A stretch of DNA of 64,000 nt from a virus (IMGVR_UViG_3300031951_000041:1-64000), one strand, 5' to 3'; positions 16,277 through 25,480 are shown, numbered from the stretch's first letter. Made by a program: numbers and translations. The notes: generated from the letters alone by a model not told the origin.

Positions 16277-17463
16277 ATTTCAAACAATATCTAACAGAAG
16301 CAGCTTCAGAAGAGCGTTTGACTCATCTTGAGCACGCAGAAGATCATATTATTCATTATGGTGAAGATGGATTTACTCATGCTTTCCATAATTTAAATGA
16401 TGTGCATGAGCAACTATCCGATAAGAAAAATAAAACCACTATCATGACTAAGTACGATGGATCACCATCCGTTGTATTCGGTCATCATCCTGAAACCGGT
16501 AAGTTCTTTGTAACTACAAAGTCTGCTTGGAACAAGAACCCTAAGTTAAATTTCTCTGAAAAAGACATAGAAGCTAATCACGGTCATCAACCTGGATTAG
16601 TACAAAAACTTAAAACCGCTTTACAACATCTTCCAAAAGTTACACCTAAAAAAGGTATCTTCCAAGGCGACCTAATGCATTCAGGTGTCAAGTCTTCGTC
16701 TAACCCTCGTGGTGATATTGTCAGCCACGGTGGTAAATATCACTTTACACCTAACACTATTACCTATTCGACATCGCACGGTTCAGATGAAGGTAAGAAT
16801 ATTGAAAAGTCTAAAGTGGGTATTGTCGTACATACAGCGTACCACGGTAATAAGTTTGAGAATTTAAAACCTGATTACGCCCCTGATCTTTCTCATTTTG
16901 GAAAACATCAAGATGTGCACATGATAGATAACAGAAACGATGTTGAAGGTGCTAAGATGTCAACTGAGCAGAGTATGAACTTTAGACATCATATGGGTGC
17001 TGCTACAAACTTCTTTAAAGATAAGAATACATCTAAAGCCTTTAAACATATTCAAGGTCACGAAGACCACCTCTCTACTTTTATCAACAAATCAATTAGA
17101 GATAGCAAAGCTCCTAGTGTTGAAGACTACATGGAGCATGTTAAATCAAGACACCTTAAAGACATATCTAAGGTTAAAACGCAAAAGTCAATTGATCAAA
17201 AAACAGCTACAATGAATGATCAGTTAAGCCATATTGAAAAGAATAAAGCAAGCTTTACGCATGTACTAAATATGCATAAACATTTACAGGGTGCTAAAGA
17301 CGAACTAGTTCATGCGCTATCAGCCAAACCCAAATACGAACATACCATTAACGGTACCTCGTCTAAACCCGAAGGATATGTGGTAGTAAGAAACAATAGA
17401 CCAACTAAACTTGTTGATCGCCAGGAATTCAGTCGTGCTAATTTCTTAGCCAGAGAGACTTAA
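16273..17463 (+). CDS. Ligase-like nucleotidyltransferase with capsid-targeting N-terminus
   Basis: 396 residues. The first residues NFKQYLTEA match the T4 internal-protein targeting peptide (TYQEFIAEA), with a gp21-type LTE|A site. Motif I K60-YDG, GIFQGDLM (motif III-like), KPEGYVV at 365-371 (motif IV) and TKLVD near 378-382 (motif V) follow the order of ATP-dependent DNA/RNA ligases. The I-to-IV spacing is longer than usual and His-rich. Probably packaged in the head and delivered with DNA; ligase activity inferred only. Confidence 0.65.
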   Translation: MNFKQYLTEAASEERLTHLEHAEDHIIHYGEDGFTHAFHNLNDVHEQLSDKKNKTTIMTKYDGSPSVVFGHHPETGKFFVTTKSAWNKNPKLNFSEKDIEANHGHQPGLVQKLKTALQHLPKVTPKKGIFQGDLMHSGVKSSSNPRGDIVSHGGKYHFTPNTITYSTSHGSDEGKNIEKSKVGIVVHTAYHGNKFENLKPDYAPDLSHFGKHQDVHMIDNRNDVEGAKMSTEQSMNFRHHMGAATNFFKDKNTSKAFKHIQGHEDHLSTFINKSIRDSKAPSVEDYMEHVKSRHLKDISKVKTQKSIDQKTATMNDQLSHIEKNKASFTHVLNMHKHLQGAKDELVHALSAKPKYEHTINGTSSKPEGYVVVRNNRPTKLVDRQEFSRANFLARET

Positions 17464-17527
17464 CTTGATCGGTCCACATTGGAATTTTACAGGCAAGGCA
17501 ATAGAAAATCCATACTAAGGTACCAAA

Positions 17528-17860
17528 ATGTCAATCGCATATAATCTATTCATTGACCAGGGAGCTACGTTCTCTGCCAATGTTACAGTAAAAGATAACT
17601 CAAATTCAGTTAGAGATTTAACCGGTTATACAGCACGTTCTCAAATGAGACGTTCATACTATTCTGCTAACTCTACCGCATTCACCGCAACTATTGGAAC
17701 CCCTTTATCAGGTAACGTAACACTCTTCTTGTCAGATGCCGTTACTGCAAACCTAAAACCTGGTAGACATGTTTATGATGTAGAGATCATCAGCTCAGCT
17801 AATGTTGTTGAACGTGTTTATGAAGGTATCGTTACAGTATACCCTGAAGTAACTAGATGA
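17528..17860 (+). CDS. Virion structural protein, Ig/beta-sandwich type
   Basis: 110 residues. IDQGATFSANVTVKDNS, DLTGYTARSQMR, GRHVYDVE and VTVYPEVTR form a pattern I know from many phage baseplate/fibre-associated proteins. All-beta, no signal peptide. Probably a decoration or adaptor domain. ATG follows AAGGTACC. Confidence 0.75.
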   Translation: MSIAYNLFIDQGATFSANVTVKDNSNSVRDLTGYTARSQMRRSYYSANSTAFTATIGTPLSGNVTLFLSDAVTANLKPGRHVYDVEIISSANVVERVYEGIVTVYPEVTR

Positions 17861-18663
17861 AGACTATAAAAGAAAAGCAGATGTTTGTTAAATGGGCTAA
17901 GGCTATGAACCAGCCTATTGACAACACCTTGCTGGAAGAAGTGGATAAGTATGAGAAATTGCAAAATGAAATACTTGAGTCGGTTAGAGGTAATGCATTA
18001 AATGATATAGTTGAAGCTTCACATACAAGACCTTTACCTGAGAAAAAACATATTGAGTTTCCTAAGCCACCCACTTTAGATGAAGTTCTAAATGTATACA
18101 AGGAGGAAACAAATGAGTTGGTACAACCACAAACCGAGCAAGCAGTCGAAACCAGTCAACCCCCCACAACCAAGCCACCCTCCGAAACGCTAATAGATAA
18201 AGTTGCAAGTCATATAACAAAAGAAGTTAAGCTGGAAGAAAAAGCGGATTCATATCAGCAGCCAGATCCTCATATCGATATAAGATCTTTAAATGATGTT
18301 AAGAAAAAAATAAAGTTCTTAGAAGAGTGGGTAGGTAAAATATCCTTAGCAGGGCCCGGTGGTGGTGCTGGTGATGTTATAAATCTGGACATGCCAACCA
18401 AGCTTGTCACAGGTGATTACACTATTACAAGGCGTGATTACTATGTAGGTGTAAATTGTTCTGTAAAAGCTAATATTACTTTACCTGATCCTTCTACTAT
18501 AGTTAACGGTAGAGAAGTAATAATTAAGGATGAATCAGGACATGCTCAATTAACACCTATAAAAGTTATTGGTACGGTAGATAATGACCCTAATGGGTTT
18601 GAAATAAGAATAAACAACGGATCAGTAACTTTAATTTACAGAGATGGATGGAGAATAGTATGA
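17857..18663 (+). CDS. Fibre-like structural protein with coiled N-terminus
   Basis: 268 residues. N-terminal helical region, a Pro/Gln-rich linker (about 85-115), then a Gly-rich stretch (AGPGGGAGD) and a C-terminal beta domain (CSVKANITLPDPSTIVNGRE to LIYRDGWRIV) typical of phage fibre/head-fibre tips. Late, in an unbroken operon with ATGA overlaps. Specific location on the virion is unknown. Confidence 0.7.
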   Translation: MKTIKEKQMFVKWAKAMNQPIDNTLLEEVDKYEKLQNEILESVRGNALNDIVEASHTRPLPEKKHIEFPKPPTLDEVLNVYKEETNELVQPQTEQAVETSQPPTTKPPSETLIDKVASHITKEVKLEEKADSYQQPDPHIDIRSLNDVKKKIKFLEEWVGKISLAGPGGGAGDVINLDMPTKLVTGDYTITRRDYYVGVNCSVKANITLPDPSTIVNGREVIIKDESGHAQLTPIKVIGTVDNDPNGFEIRINNGSVTLIYRDGWRIV

Positions 18664-19928
18664 CGTATTTGTTTGATGATAAGATTAGATACGATGATAG
18701 CGCAAATCTGGACGCATTCGGTGGACTTAGAACCAGCGTTCCTAGAGTTTTAAGTGACTATAGATTTCATTATGATGAGGGTGCAATTACAGTTACAGAA
18801 AATTTAACCACAGGTTCAGGAACAGTCACTCCTGACTTTGCTAATACACAAGTTCTAGGATCTGTCACAACCGCTTCAGGGGATAGAGCACTCCTTCAAT
18901 CCAAACAATATCATCCTTACATTTCAGGCACGTCCAACAAATGTTTAATGACATTTAGAATGGATACTCCAAAGGCTAATGTATCTCAGATGGTTGGTTT
19001 GTTTGATGATGATAATGGAATATTTTTTAGAATGAATGGTACTACACCTGAAATGGTTATTCGTAAAAAAGGTGTTGATAATGAAATAGTAGCGAAAACT
19101 GCATGGAACCTGGACCGTTTAGATGGTTCTATGAATGAAAATAATAAGAGCGGTATTACTGTTGATTTTACTAAGTGTCAAATTTTTATATGTGATTATC
19201 AATGGTTAGGTGTAGGTAGAGTAAGAGTAGGGTTTGTTATAGATGGCCAACCAATCTTCGTACATCAGTTCTTACACGCCAATAATACGACCGAGCCTTA
19301 CATGATGCAACCTAGTTTACCGGTCAGGTGGGAAATACGAAACACAGGTACATCATCATCTAGCACAACTATGCAATTTATTTGTGCAGGAGTTTATTGT
19401 GAAGGAGCCGAGAGAGAAGTTGGGTTTTCTAGATCAGTGAGTACAGATGGAACTGTAACTACCATTAATAATGCTACAGATGGTCAATGTATATTAGCTA
19501 TTAAATTAAAAGATACTATTGTTGGTAAGAAAAATAAAGTATTTGCTCGCTTAAAAGAGTGGGATATATTTGCTACCAACGATATGAATTATAAAGTAAT
19601 TATTGCCCCTAATTCTGATTCTATTTTTAGTGTTACACCTACCTGGTCGGATGTCCCTGGTTACAGTTTTTGCCAGTACGTTAAAGCCCCTACACTTAAA
19701 GCTGGGTGGGCTGCTAATGTAAAATATAGTGTTATTGCAGACGCTTTTGCGGCTGGAGCTACCGGTGTAGGATCTGGTTCTAGTCAGATAACAGGTTCAT
19801 TTTCTATTGCGGATACAATATATCAAAACTACCACTCTAATAACAGTCAAGTTCTAGCTGTTATAGGATATAAATTAGCTAATAACGCTGATACTAAAGC
19901 GTCTTTACGTTGGATAGAGGTAAGATGA
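18660..19928 (+). CDS. Large virion structural protein, jelly-roll-like
   Basis: 422 residues. DAFGGLRTSVPRVLSDYRFH near the N-terminus is the D-x-F-G-R-L-R motif of a protein family widespread in marine phages, usually a fibre or capsid-associated protein; the rest is beta-rich and concanavalin-like. ATG 18660 (ATGA, GGAG upstream) is preferred over 18648. Ends by ATGA coupling to the next gene. Confidence 0.7.
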   Translation: MTYLFDDKIRYDDSANLDAFGGLRTSVPRVLSDYRFHYDEGAITVTENLTTGSGTVTPDFANTQVLGSVTTASGDRALLQSKQYHPYISGTSNKCLMTFRMDTPKANVSQMVGLFDDDNGIFFRMNGTTPEMVIRKKGVDNEIVAKTAWNLDRLDGSMNENNKSGITVDFTKCQIFICDYQWLGVGRVRVGFVIDGQPIFVHQFLHANNTTEPYMMQPSLPVRWEIRNTGTSSSSTTMQFICAGVYCEGAEREVGFSRSVSTDGTVTTINNATDGQCILAIKLKDTIVGKKNKVFARLKEWDIFATNDMNYKVIIAPNSDSIFSVTPTWSDVPGYSFCQYVKAPTLKAGWAANVKYSVIADAFAAGATGVGSGSSQITGSFSIADTIYQNYHSNNSQVLAVIGYKLANNADTKASLRWIEVR

Positions 19929-20545
19929 AGACATTTAAACAAGTTAGAGAAAATTTTATGGATGGTCGTAATCCTCAAGATAAAGGGGATATGGCTAGAC
20001 ATGGTTTAAAGGGTAAATCTATTACTCAATTAAAAAAGATCAGATCATCTGACACAGCTACTAAGCGCCAAAAGCAACTTGCTCATTGGAAAATTAATAT
20101 GACGCAAGGTAGACGTAAGATGGATGAAGAGCTAGACGAAGGTATCAAACAAGCTATTGCTGCTACTGCCCTAGCTACCGCAGCAGCTGCTTCGCCTCAT
20201 ACACATGCACAAGAACCTGTACAACATCCAAGCAATCCACATTTGGTTGCTCATGTTGAGCACGAAGGTAAAGTTCATAGATTTGACCTTGAAAAGATGT
20301 TTAAATCTCATGAACATGCGAGAAAACATATGACGTCCGCTTTAAAGAAGCATGGTATGGGTGGTGCGATCATGCATATTTCTGTTAAAGATCATGAGGA
20401 AAAATCCCCTTCCTACTCTGTAAAGCATAACGCATATATGGAAAAAGAGCCTTATTCACACAAAGGAAGTTCTACTGATTATTCGGATAACAAGCCTTAT
20501 TCACCGAAACATTCAGATAAAGACTACTTTTCTCCAGCAAAATAA
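19925..20545 (+). CDS. Basic His-rich putative packaged protein
   Basis: 206 residues from ATG 19925. Begins MKTFKQVRENFM, a degenerate capsid-targeting peptide, then DKGDMARHGLKGKSITQLKK, a basic domain I recognise from T4-like phages, an Ala-rich hydrophobic segment, and a His/Lys-rich C-terminal half. No enzymatic motif. Strong basic charge fits DNA contact inside the head; inferred. Confidence 0.6.
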   Translation: MKTFKQVRENFMDGRNPQDKGDMARHGLKGKSITQLKKIRSSDTATKRQKQLAHWKINMTQGRRKMDEELDEGIKQAIAATALATAAAASPHTHAQEPVQHPSNPHLVAHVEHEGKVHRFDLEKMFKSHEHARKHMTSALKKHGMGGAIMHISVKDHEEKSPSYSVKHNAYMEKEPYSHKGSSTDYSDNKPYSPKHSDKDYFSPAK

Positions 20546-20548
20546 AAA

Positions 20549-20556
20549 GATAAATA
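20549..20556 (+). promoter_or_regulatory. Late promoter box GATAAATA
   Basis: GATAAATA in the 40-bp gap between genes, 29 nt before ATG 20586. Confidence 0.6.
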
Positions 20557-20585
20557 ATCCAATTGTAACGTTTTTAATATATCCA

Positions 20586-21788
20586 ATGGCCTTCAAAGAA
20601 TACTTAAAAGAAGCTGAAAAAGCTAAAACAGCCGCCATCTTATTTGGTCGCATGAACCCTCCTACTTCCGGTCACGAAGAGAACGTAGAGGGTCTTAAAA
20701 AAATTGCTAAACAGCATAATGCCGATCATCTGGTAATTGCATCTCATTCTCAGGATGCAAAGAAAAATCCTCTTACTGCACAGCAAAAAACTAAACATTT
20801 AAAGCGTGCGTTTCCCGGTACAAATATTACCACCTCTTCAAAAGAAAAACCTACTATCTTCCATCATCTTTCTGATTTGCATAGCAAAGGTTATGAGCAT
20901 GTAGTTATTGCAGGTGGTTCAGACAGAGCTGAAGAGTATAATCGTCTTAAAGCTTACAATGGTAAAGAAGGTAAGCACGGGTATTATAATTTTAAATCCA
21001 TTAAAACAGTTAATACTGGTGAAAGGAAGCAAGGTGTATCCGGTACTGATATGCGCACACATGCCACTAATAATGACTTTGCATCTTTTAGAAAAGGTCT
21101 ACCAAGTAAACTTGCAGCCCATGAGGGACATGCAAAAGAATTATTTCACGATGTTAGATCAGGTATGGGACTTCACGAAATCTACGACCCACATTTAAAA
21201 GTATCTAAGTATCAATGGGGTGAAATAGAAGGAGTAAATAAAATGAAATCTATGACACCAGGTGAAAAACAACAGAAGAAAAAGATACGTGAAGATTATG
21301 TTTCCGGTAATACCTTTAAATTATATGAGAATGTTCGTACAATAGAGGGTAAGGATGCCAAAGTTGTTTTCCGGGGTTCGAATTATGTAACATTAAAGTA
21401 CTTAGATGGTACCGTAGAGAAAAGATGGCTACATGATGTAATGGAAGCTAAGGTACCAGTTACGTATAGAACATTTGTTTCTAATAACGAAAGAAAAATT
21501 CCTTTACTTCTAATGAACGAAGATCAAAGACGTGAATTAGTAGAGCAAAGAATGCAACTTGAGTTCGATGGTATTGAAACTAAGAACTTTGATATGTGTG
21601 CTGATGCTTTCGCACAATTTAGAAAAATGATTGAAACAATTCGTAACGGTGGCTTATTAGGTGAACCAACCGGTCACGCAGTTACTCCATCCCACAGTGC
21701 CCCTACTCATAAAACAGTGCAAGCTGGTATTGCTATGAAACCCGATACTATGAGACGTATGCAATTTAAACAATACTTGAACGTATAA
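20586..21788 (+). CDS. Nucleotidylyltransferase (HIGH superfamily) with capsid-targeting N-terminus
   Basis: 400 residues. Targeting peptide AFKEYLKEA at the start (LKE|A). Then AAILFGRMNPPTSGHEENV, the T-x-GH nucleotide-binding motif of NMNAT/cytidylyltransferases, and GVSGTDMRTHA, the SxTxxR signature, near 155. The C-terminal ~180 residues form a separate domain seen in other phage proteins and end MQFKQYLNV. Product could be NAD-, CDP- or ADP-linked; unknown. Likely virion-packaged. Confidence 0.75.
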   Translation: MAFKEYLKEAEKAKTAAILFGRMNPPTSGHEENVEGLKKIAKQHNADHLVIASHSQDAKKNPLTAQQKTKHLKRAFPGTNITTSSKEKPTIFHHLSDLHSKGYEHVVIAGGSDRAEEYNRLKAYNGKEGKHGYYNFKSIKTVNTGERKQGVSGTDMRTHATNNDFASFRKGLPSKLAAHEGHAKELFHDVRSGMGLHEIYDPHLKVSKYQWGEIEGVNKMKSMTPGEKQQKKKIREDYVSGNTFKLYENVRTIEGKDAKVVFRGSNYVTLKYLDGTVEKRWLHDVMEAKVPVTYRTFVSNNERKIPLLLMNEDQRRELVEQRMQLEFDGIETKNFDMCADAFAQFRKMIETIRNGGLLGEPTGHAVTPSHSAPTHKTVQAGIAMKPDTMRRMQFKQYLNV

Positions 21789-21792
21789 TACT

Positions 21793-22221
21793 ATGTTAAA
21801 AGATACTTTAAAACAAACTTTAGCAGATGCTTTTACTTTTTATTTAAAAGCTCAATTTTATCATTGGAATGTAGAGGGTCCTGATTTCGTTCAATATCAT
21901 GATTTTCTAGGTGAGTTGTATGAGGACGTGCAAGGGTCGGTAGATACCATTGCTGAACTAATTCGTACTTTAGATGAATACGCACCGGGTACTTTAAGAC
22001 GTATGCAAGAACTAACATCTATTACAGAGTCGGATGTTATTCCTAACGGTCTAGAGATGATGCGCAATTTATTTACAGAGAATTTAAAATTGTTAGCTAC
22101 ATTAATGACAGCTTATAAAGATGCTACTGACGCTGGTGAAGAAGGTATTGCTAATTATCTACAAGACAGAATTCAAGCTCATGAAAAACATAGTTGGATG
22201 TTAAGGTCTATAATCAAATGA
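21793..22221 (+). CDS. Dps-like ferritin
   Basis: 142 residues. FYHWNVEGPDFVQYHDFL and DTIAELIRTLDEYAPGTL are the Dps signature; candidate ferroxidase ligands H24, H36, D51, E55 are present, but the Asp expected four residues after H36 is Gly40 (with Glu41 beside it). Dps proteins form 12-mers that bind DNA and oxidise iron. Located among virion genes, it could protect packaged or incoming DNA, or sequester iron. Confidence 0.85.
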   Translation: MLKDTLKQTLADAFTFYLKAQFYHWNVEGPDFVQYHDFLGELYEDVQGSVDTIAELIRTLDEYAPGTLRRMQELTSITESDVIPNGLEMMRNLFTENLKLLATLMTAYKDATDAGEEGIANYLQDRIQAHEKHSWMLRSIIK

Positions 22222-23195
22222 AATTAGAAAATCCAGAATTAAATAAGCAGCATGAGTTGCTAAAAAACGCCATGCAGGCTACTGACAACTACTTGTTTAT
22301 TGAAAAAAAAGCAAAAGAGTTAGGTAAAGCTACCCCTCATATGATACATGATTTTACCTATCATATGTCTGCTGCCCATGATGCTTTAGAGGCATTGGGT
22401 GTACTTAATCAACATGAAGACTACATGAAAGTACATGTTGAAGAAATGCGAAAATTAGCTATTCACGATGACCCGGTATTAGCTGATTTACCCTACGCGC
22501 ATGTACCAGCTTCGGATGTTGGTGAGGTAGAAGAAGCTGTAAAAATGCCAATGTCTGCGCATGAAAAGTTTAAACAAGGTCTTAAAAAGTCAGGTTATGA
22601 TCCAGATGCAGGAGCCAAAAGATTATTAGACGTTATTGCTAAGAATAAAAAAGCCCGTGAAGATTTTGAAGCAAAGCAGAAAAAAGATCATGAAGCTCAT
22701 TTAGAGCGTATGTCAAAACTTAATACTGAAGAAACTGAATCAGATGAGGAAGATAATTTAACCGAAGATGACTTAGATAAAATGGTAAATGATCTTACAT
22801 GGGAAGATATTGTAGATTATTACGAAGATGATGAGCTTGTTGAAGATGATAAAGAAGAAATAGAAGAAGCTCTCTCCGCTCAAGCTCGCATGAAAAAGAG
22901 ACAAGCTTTTTCTAGAACCAAAGGCAAAAGAGGTGTAGCGTTACGTATGAAATTGCGTCGTGCCTCTACTTCTGAAACCTTAAAGAAAAGAGCGATCTTA
23001 GCCGCCCGTAGAGCTTTGTACAAGCGTCTTTTACGTGGAAGAGATAAATCACAATTATCAGCTTCTGAAAAGTCTAGAGTTGAGCAGCAAGTGAAGAGAA
23101 TGAAGACCTTCCAAAATAATCTAGTATTAAAAATGATGCCAAAGATTCGTTCTATTGAACAAAAAAGATTAGCTCACTACAGGTCAAAAAAGTGA
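22218..23195 (+). CDS. Two-part basic phage protein, probable virion component
   Basis: 325 residues from ATG 22218 (ATGA). An N-terminal helical domain to about 95, a charged linker with a very acidic patch (about 175-220), and a highly basic C-terminal domain beginning LSAQARMKKRQAFSRTKGKR and ending IRSIEQKRLAHYRSKK. The basic C-terminal domain recurs in T4-like marine phages. Charge segregation fits contact with packaged DNA. Function unknown. Confidence 0.65.
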   Translation: MKLENPELNKQHELLKNAMQATDNYLFIEKKAKELGKATPHMIHDFTYHMSAAHDALEALGVLNQHEDYMKVHVEEMRKLAIHDDPVLADLPYAHVPASDVGEVEEAVKMPMSAHEKFKQGLKKSGYDPDAGAKRLLDVIAKNKKAREDFEAKQKKDHEAHLERMSKLNTEETESDEEDNLTEDDLDKMVNDLTWEDIVDYYEDDELVEDDKEEIEEALSAQARMKKRQAFSRTKGKRGVALRMKLRRASTSETLKKRAILAARRALYKRLLRGRDKSQLSASEKSRVEQQVKRMKTFQNNLVLKMMPKIRSIEQKRLAHYRSKK

Positions 23196-23614
23196 AACAG
23201 TTTAAACATTTAAGACAGGAACTGTTTGAAGAAAGTTGTCCTGTAGCAACTCAAAACTTAGATGTGAATGTTGCTAATAGACAACATGCTATAGATGAAT
23301 ATCATTATGGGCCTGCTAATCCAGACGTACCAGGTGACTATTGGAAAAAAGCCGCTAAAATTTGGGGCATAGATGAAAAAACTGCTATGTCTATGAAGTG
23401 TGAAAATTGCGCTGCATTTGATATCTCAGACAAAATGAGAAGATGTATAGAAGTAGGTATGAAAGGTAAGGAAGATGCGGCAGATACGATGGCAACTGCA
23501 GAAAAAGCCGATCTAGGTTATTGTAATATATTACATTTTAAATGCGCAGGTACAAGATCCTGTAGTGTATGGTTAACTAACGGTCCTATCGATAATCAAG
23601 ACAGAACTGAGTAA
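23192..23614 (+). CDS. Cysteine-rich conserved phage protein
   Basis: 140 residues with GTG start (GTGA overlap). N-terminus MKQFKHLRQELFEES has a possible gp21-type LFE|E site. Core: NVANRQHAIDEYHYGPANP, then CENCAAFDISDKMRRC, GYC, FKCAGTRSCSVW: seven clustered cysteines that could bind zinc or an Fe-S cluster. A conserved marine myophage family; function not known. Confidence 0.7.
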   Translation: MKQFKHLRQELFEESCPVATQNLDVNVANRQHAIDEYHYGPANPDVPGDYWKKAAKIWGIDEKTAMSMKCENCAAFDISDKMRRCIEVGMKGKEDAADTMATAEKADLGYCNILHFKCAGTRSCSVWLTNGPIDNQDRTE

Positions 23615-23616
23615 TA

Positions 23617-24237
23617 ATGTTTACAGTTACAGATAGTAACTTGAGGCCTTTTTTACATTTATGTAATCGAGTAAGTAACGATGTAATAAATGAGCAGTAT
23701 ATTAGATATTTTGATAATGATGGTTTTGAGTTATCATACCTTGAGCAAGAATACTATAGAGAAAATAACATTAACATGAATTCCTGCCTTAATCATACAT
23801 GCGATCAAAAAGTATGGTTTGAAGGTGGTAGTGATGGTTTAAAAGTTGATCATGCTTTAATTCTACATAGATGGGAATTTCAAGGTGAAGCAAGATGTCA
23901 ACTTTTAAATCATGTTCACAGGTTTCGCGAGCTTAATAAATACTTAATGCTTAAGCCCAAGTGGGGTATAGATTTTGCATTAGAGTATTATACTGAGAAT
24001 GAAGCTATTGAGGTAATGCATTTTGAAAATGACTATCCTTCTTATCAGCTAGCTCAAGAAGCAAAATTATATTTTGAGAATAAAATATTAAGTACTGATT
24101 GGTTAGATTTTGCTAAGTATCTAATTAATAATAAAGACCAATGGCAGTACTTACAGGGCATGGCTCAAAATGATTGGAAAGCTAAACATTGGGGCCTTAA
24201 TAAAGCAGAAGAAACATTAAAGTCATTCACACAATGA
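23617..24237 (+). CDS. Hypothetical late protein, 206 aa
   Basis: Tyr/Asn-rich alpha/beta protein with HALILHRWEFQGEARCQLL and KPKWGIDFALEYY in the middle. No domain recognised. It sits in the row of probable packaged proteins and overlaps the next gene by 4 nt. Confidence 0.6.
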   Translation: MFTVTDSNLRPFLHLCNRVSNDVINEQYIRYFDNDGFELSYLEQEYYRENNINMNSCLNHTCDQKVWFEGGSDGLKVDHALILHRWEFQGEARCQLLNHVHRFRELNKYLMLKPKWGIDFALEYYTENEAIEVMHFENDYPSYQLAQEAKLYFENKILSTDWLDFAKYLINNKDQWQYLQGMAQNDWKAKHWGLNKAEETLKSFTQ

Positions 24238-24776
24238 AATTTAAAGAATATTTACAGAGCGAAGCAGTTTGGGATCAGCCTAATCCTAATAGGGGTAAGG
24301 GTGGTAAAATGACACCAGCTCAGAAAGCAGAAGCTAAACGTCGTGCCAAAGCTGCAGGTAGACCATATCCAAATTTAGTAGATAACATGGCTGCTATGAA
24401 AGAGTCAATTATCTACAATACTTATTTTTGTGGTGAGGATGATGGTATAGTTGAAGATGTATTTACATCAGATGGAAATGATCTTTATGAGGACTGGGGA
24501 GAGTTATCCGAAGAGGATAATGAGGGTAAGAAGCTTAACAAGCCGTTTCTTACACCAGGTGGTCCAAAAAAGAGAGCAGTTTACGTTAAGAATGACAAAG
24601 GTAACACAGTAAAAGTAAGCTTTGGGGATCCTAATCTTTCTATTAAAAGAGATGATCCTGAAAGAAGAAAAAGTTTTAGAGCCAGACATAATTGCAGCGA
24701 TCCTGGTCCAAAATGGAAAGCAAGATATTGGTCATGTAAGTACTGGTCTTCTACCCCAGTTTCAAAATTAGATTAA
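24234..24776 (+). CDS. Conserved phage protein with capsid-targeting-like N-terminus
   Basis: 180 residues. KFKEYLQSEA at the start resembles the targeting peptide. PAQKAEAKRRAKAAGRPYPN follows, then an acidic middle and a highly conserved C-terminus: LNKPFLTPGGPKKRAVYVKN, KRDDPERRKSFRARHNC, KARYWSCKYW. This C-terminal block is one of the most widespread unknown phage domains I recognise. Cys/His placement could bind metal. Confidence 0.7.
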   Translation: MKFKEYLQSEAVWDQPNPNRGKGGKMTPAQKAEAKRRAKAAGRPYPNLVDNMAAMKESIIYNTYFCGEDDGIVEDVFTSDGNDLYEDWGELSEEDNEGKKLNKPFLTPGGPKKRAVYVKNDKGNTVKVSFGDPNLSIKRDDPERRKSFRARHNCSDPGPKWKARYWSCKYWSSTPVSKLD

Positions 24777-24787
24777 GAGGAATAACA

Positions 24788-25480
24788 ATGTACGATTTAA
24801 GATCAATTTCAAAAAGTCTTCAGGATGCAGCTAGAGAAATTCTAGAAGCAAAAAAACCATTACATCCTAATCAGCAGAAGATTGATGTTCATGAGCCTGA
24901 GAAGGATAAAATTACAGCTAAAGATTTTGAGATGCTTCGCAAAGGTAAAAAAGTTGCTGAAGAAAAGATGAAAGAAAAAGAAGATGAGATGGAAGATGAG
25001 AACGATATGGATGATGAAAAAGAGGATAAAAAGAAAAAGCGTATGCATGAAGCGCGCTCGAAGAAATTCTTAGCTAAAGAAGATGTAGATGTGATGGATG
25101 ATGCAGATGAGATTCTTTTAGCTACACCAATCGTGGTAGATATTAAAGAGTCATATATGTTTGGTGACTACTTATTAGCAGCTAAAGAAATTGTAGGTGA
25201 AGATCAAGCTATTGAGTTAGCTAACTATGCTTTCAATAAGCAAGACACTAATTTGTTTGTTGAACAAGTGACCAGAAGCGATATTATGTCAAAAGTTGCA
25301 ACTCACAAAGCTGCAGGTCACCAAGTCTCTGAGCCTAAATATATGACAAAGGATGGTAAGCTCCATGCCGAATATGTAGTGACCGATAAGGAAACTGGTA
25401 TTCGTAGAAAGTATATTCATCATGGAACTTCGCGAAAAGTCGAAAACATGGGCGCCAAAGGTAAAAGAGACGACGAATAA
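24788..25480 (+). CDS. Highly charged putative internal/scaffold-like protein
   Basis: 230 residues. Early ILE|A site (residues 18-21) like a gp21 cleavage site. A lysine/glutamate-rich helix (about 50-90) resembles scaffold or internal proteins; the C-terminal part (SKVATHKAAGHQVSEPKYMT) is a separate small domain seen in phage proteins. AGAGGAATAAC ribosome binding site. Function inferred only. Confidence 0.55.
   Translation: MYDLRSISKSLQDAAREILEAKKPLHPNQQKIDVHEPEKDKITAKDFEMLRKGKKVAEEKMKEKEDEMEDENDMDDEKEDKKKKRMHEARSKKFLAKEDVDVMDDADEILLATPIVVDIKESYMFGDYLLAAKEIVGEDQAIELANYAFNKQDTNLFVEQVTRSDIMSKVATHKAAGHQVSEPKYMTKDGKLHAEYVVTDKETGIRRKYIHHGTSRKVENMGAKGKRDDE

Noticed and set aside
21370-21390. 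T-loop-like GGTTCGAAT
   Set aside because: No tRNA stems can be formed around it and it lies in a conserved coding region.
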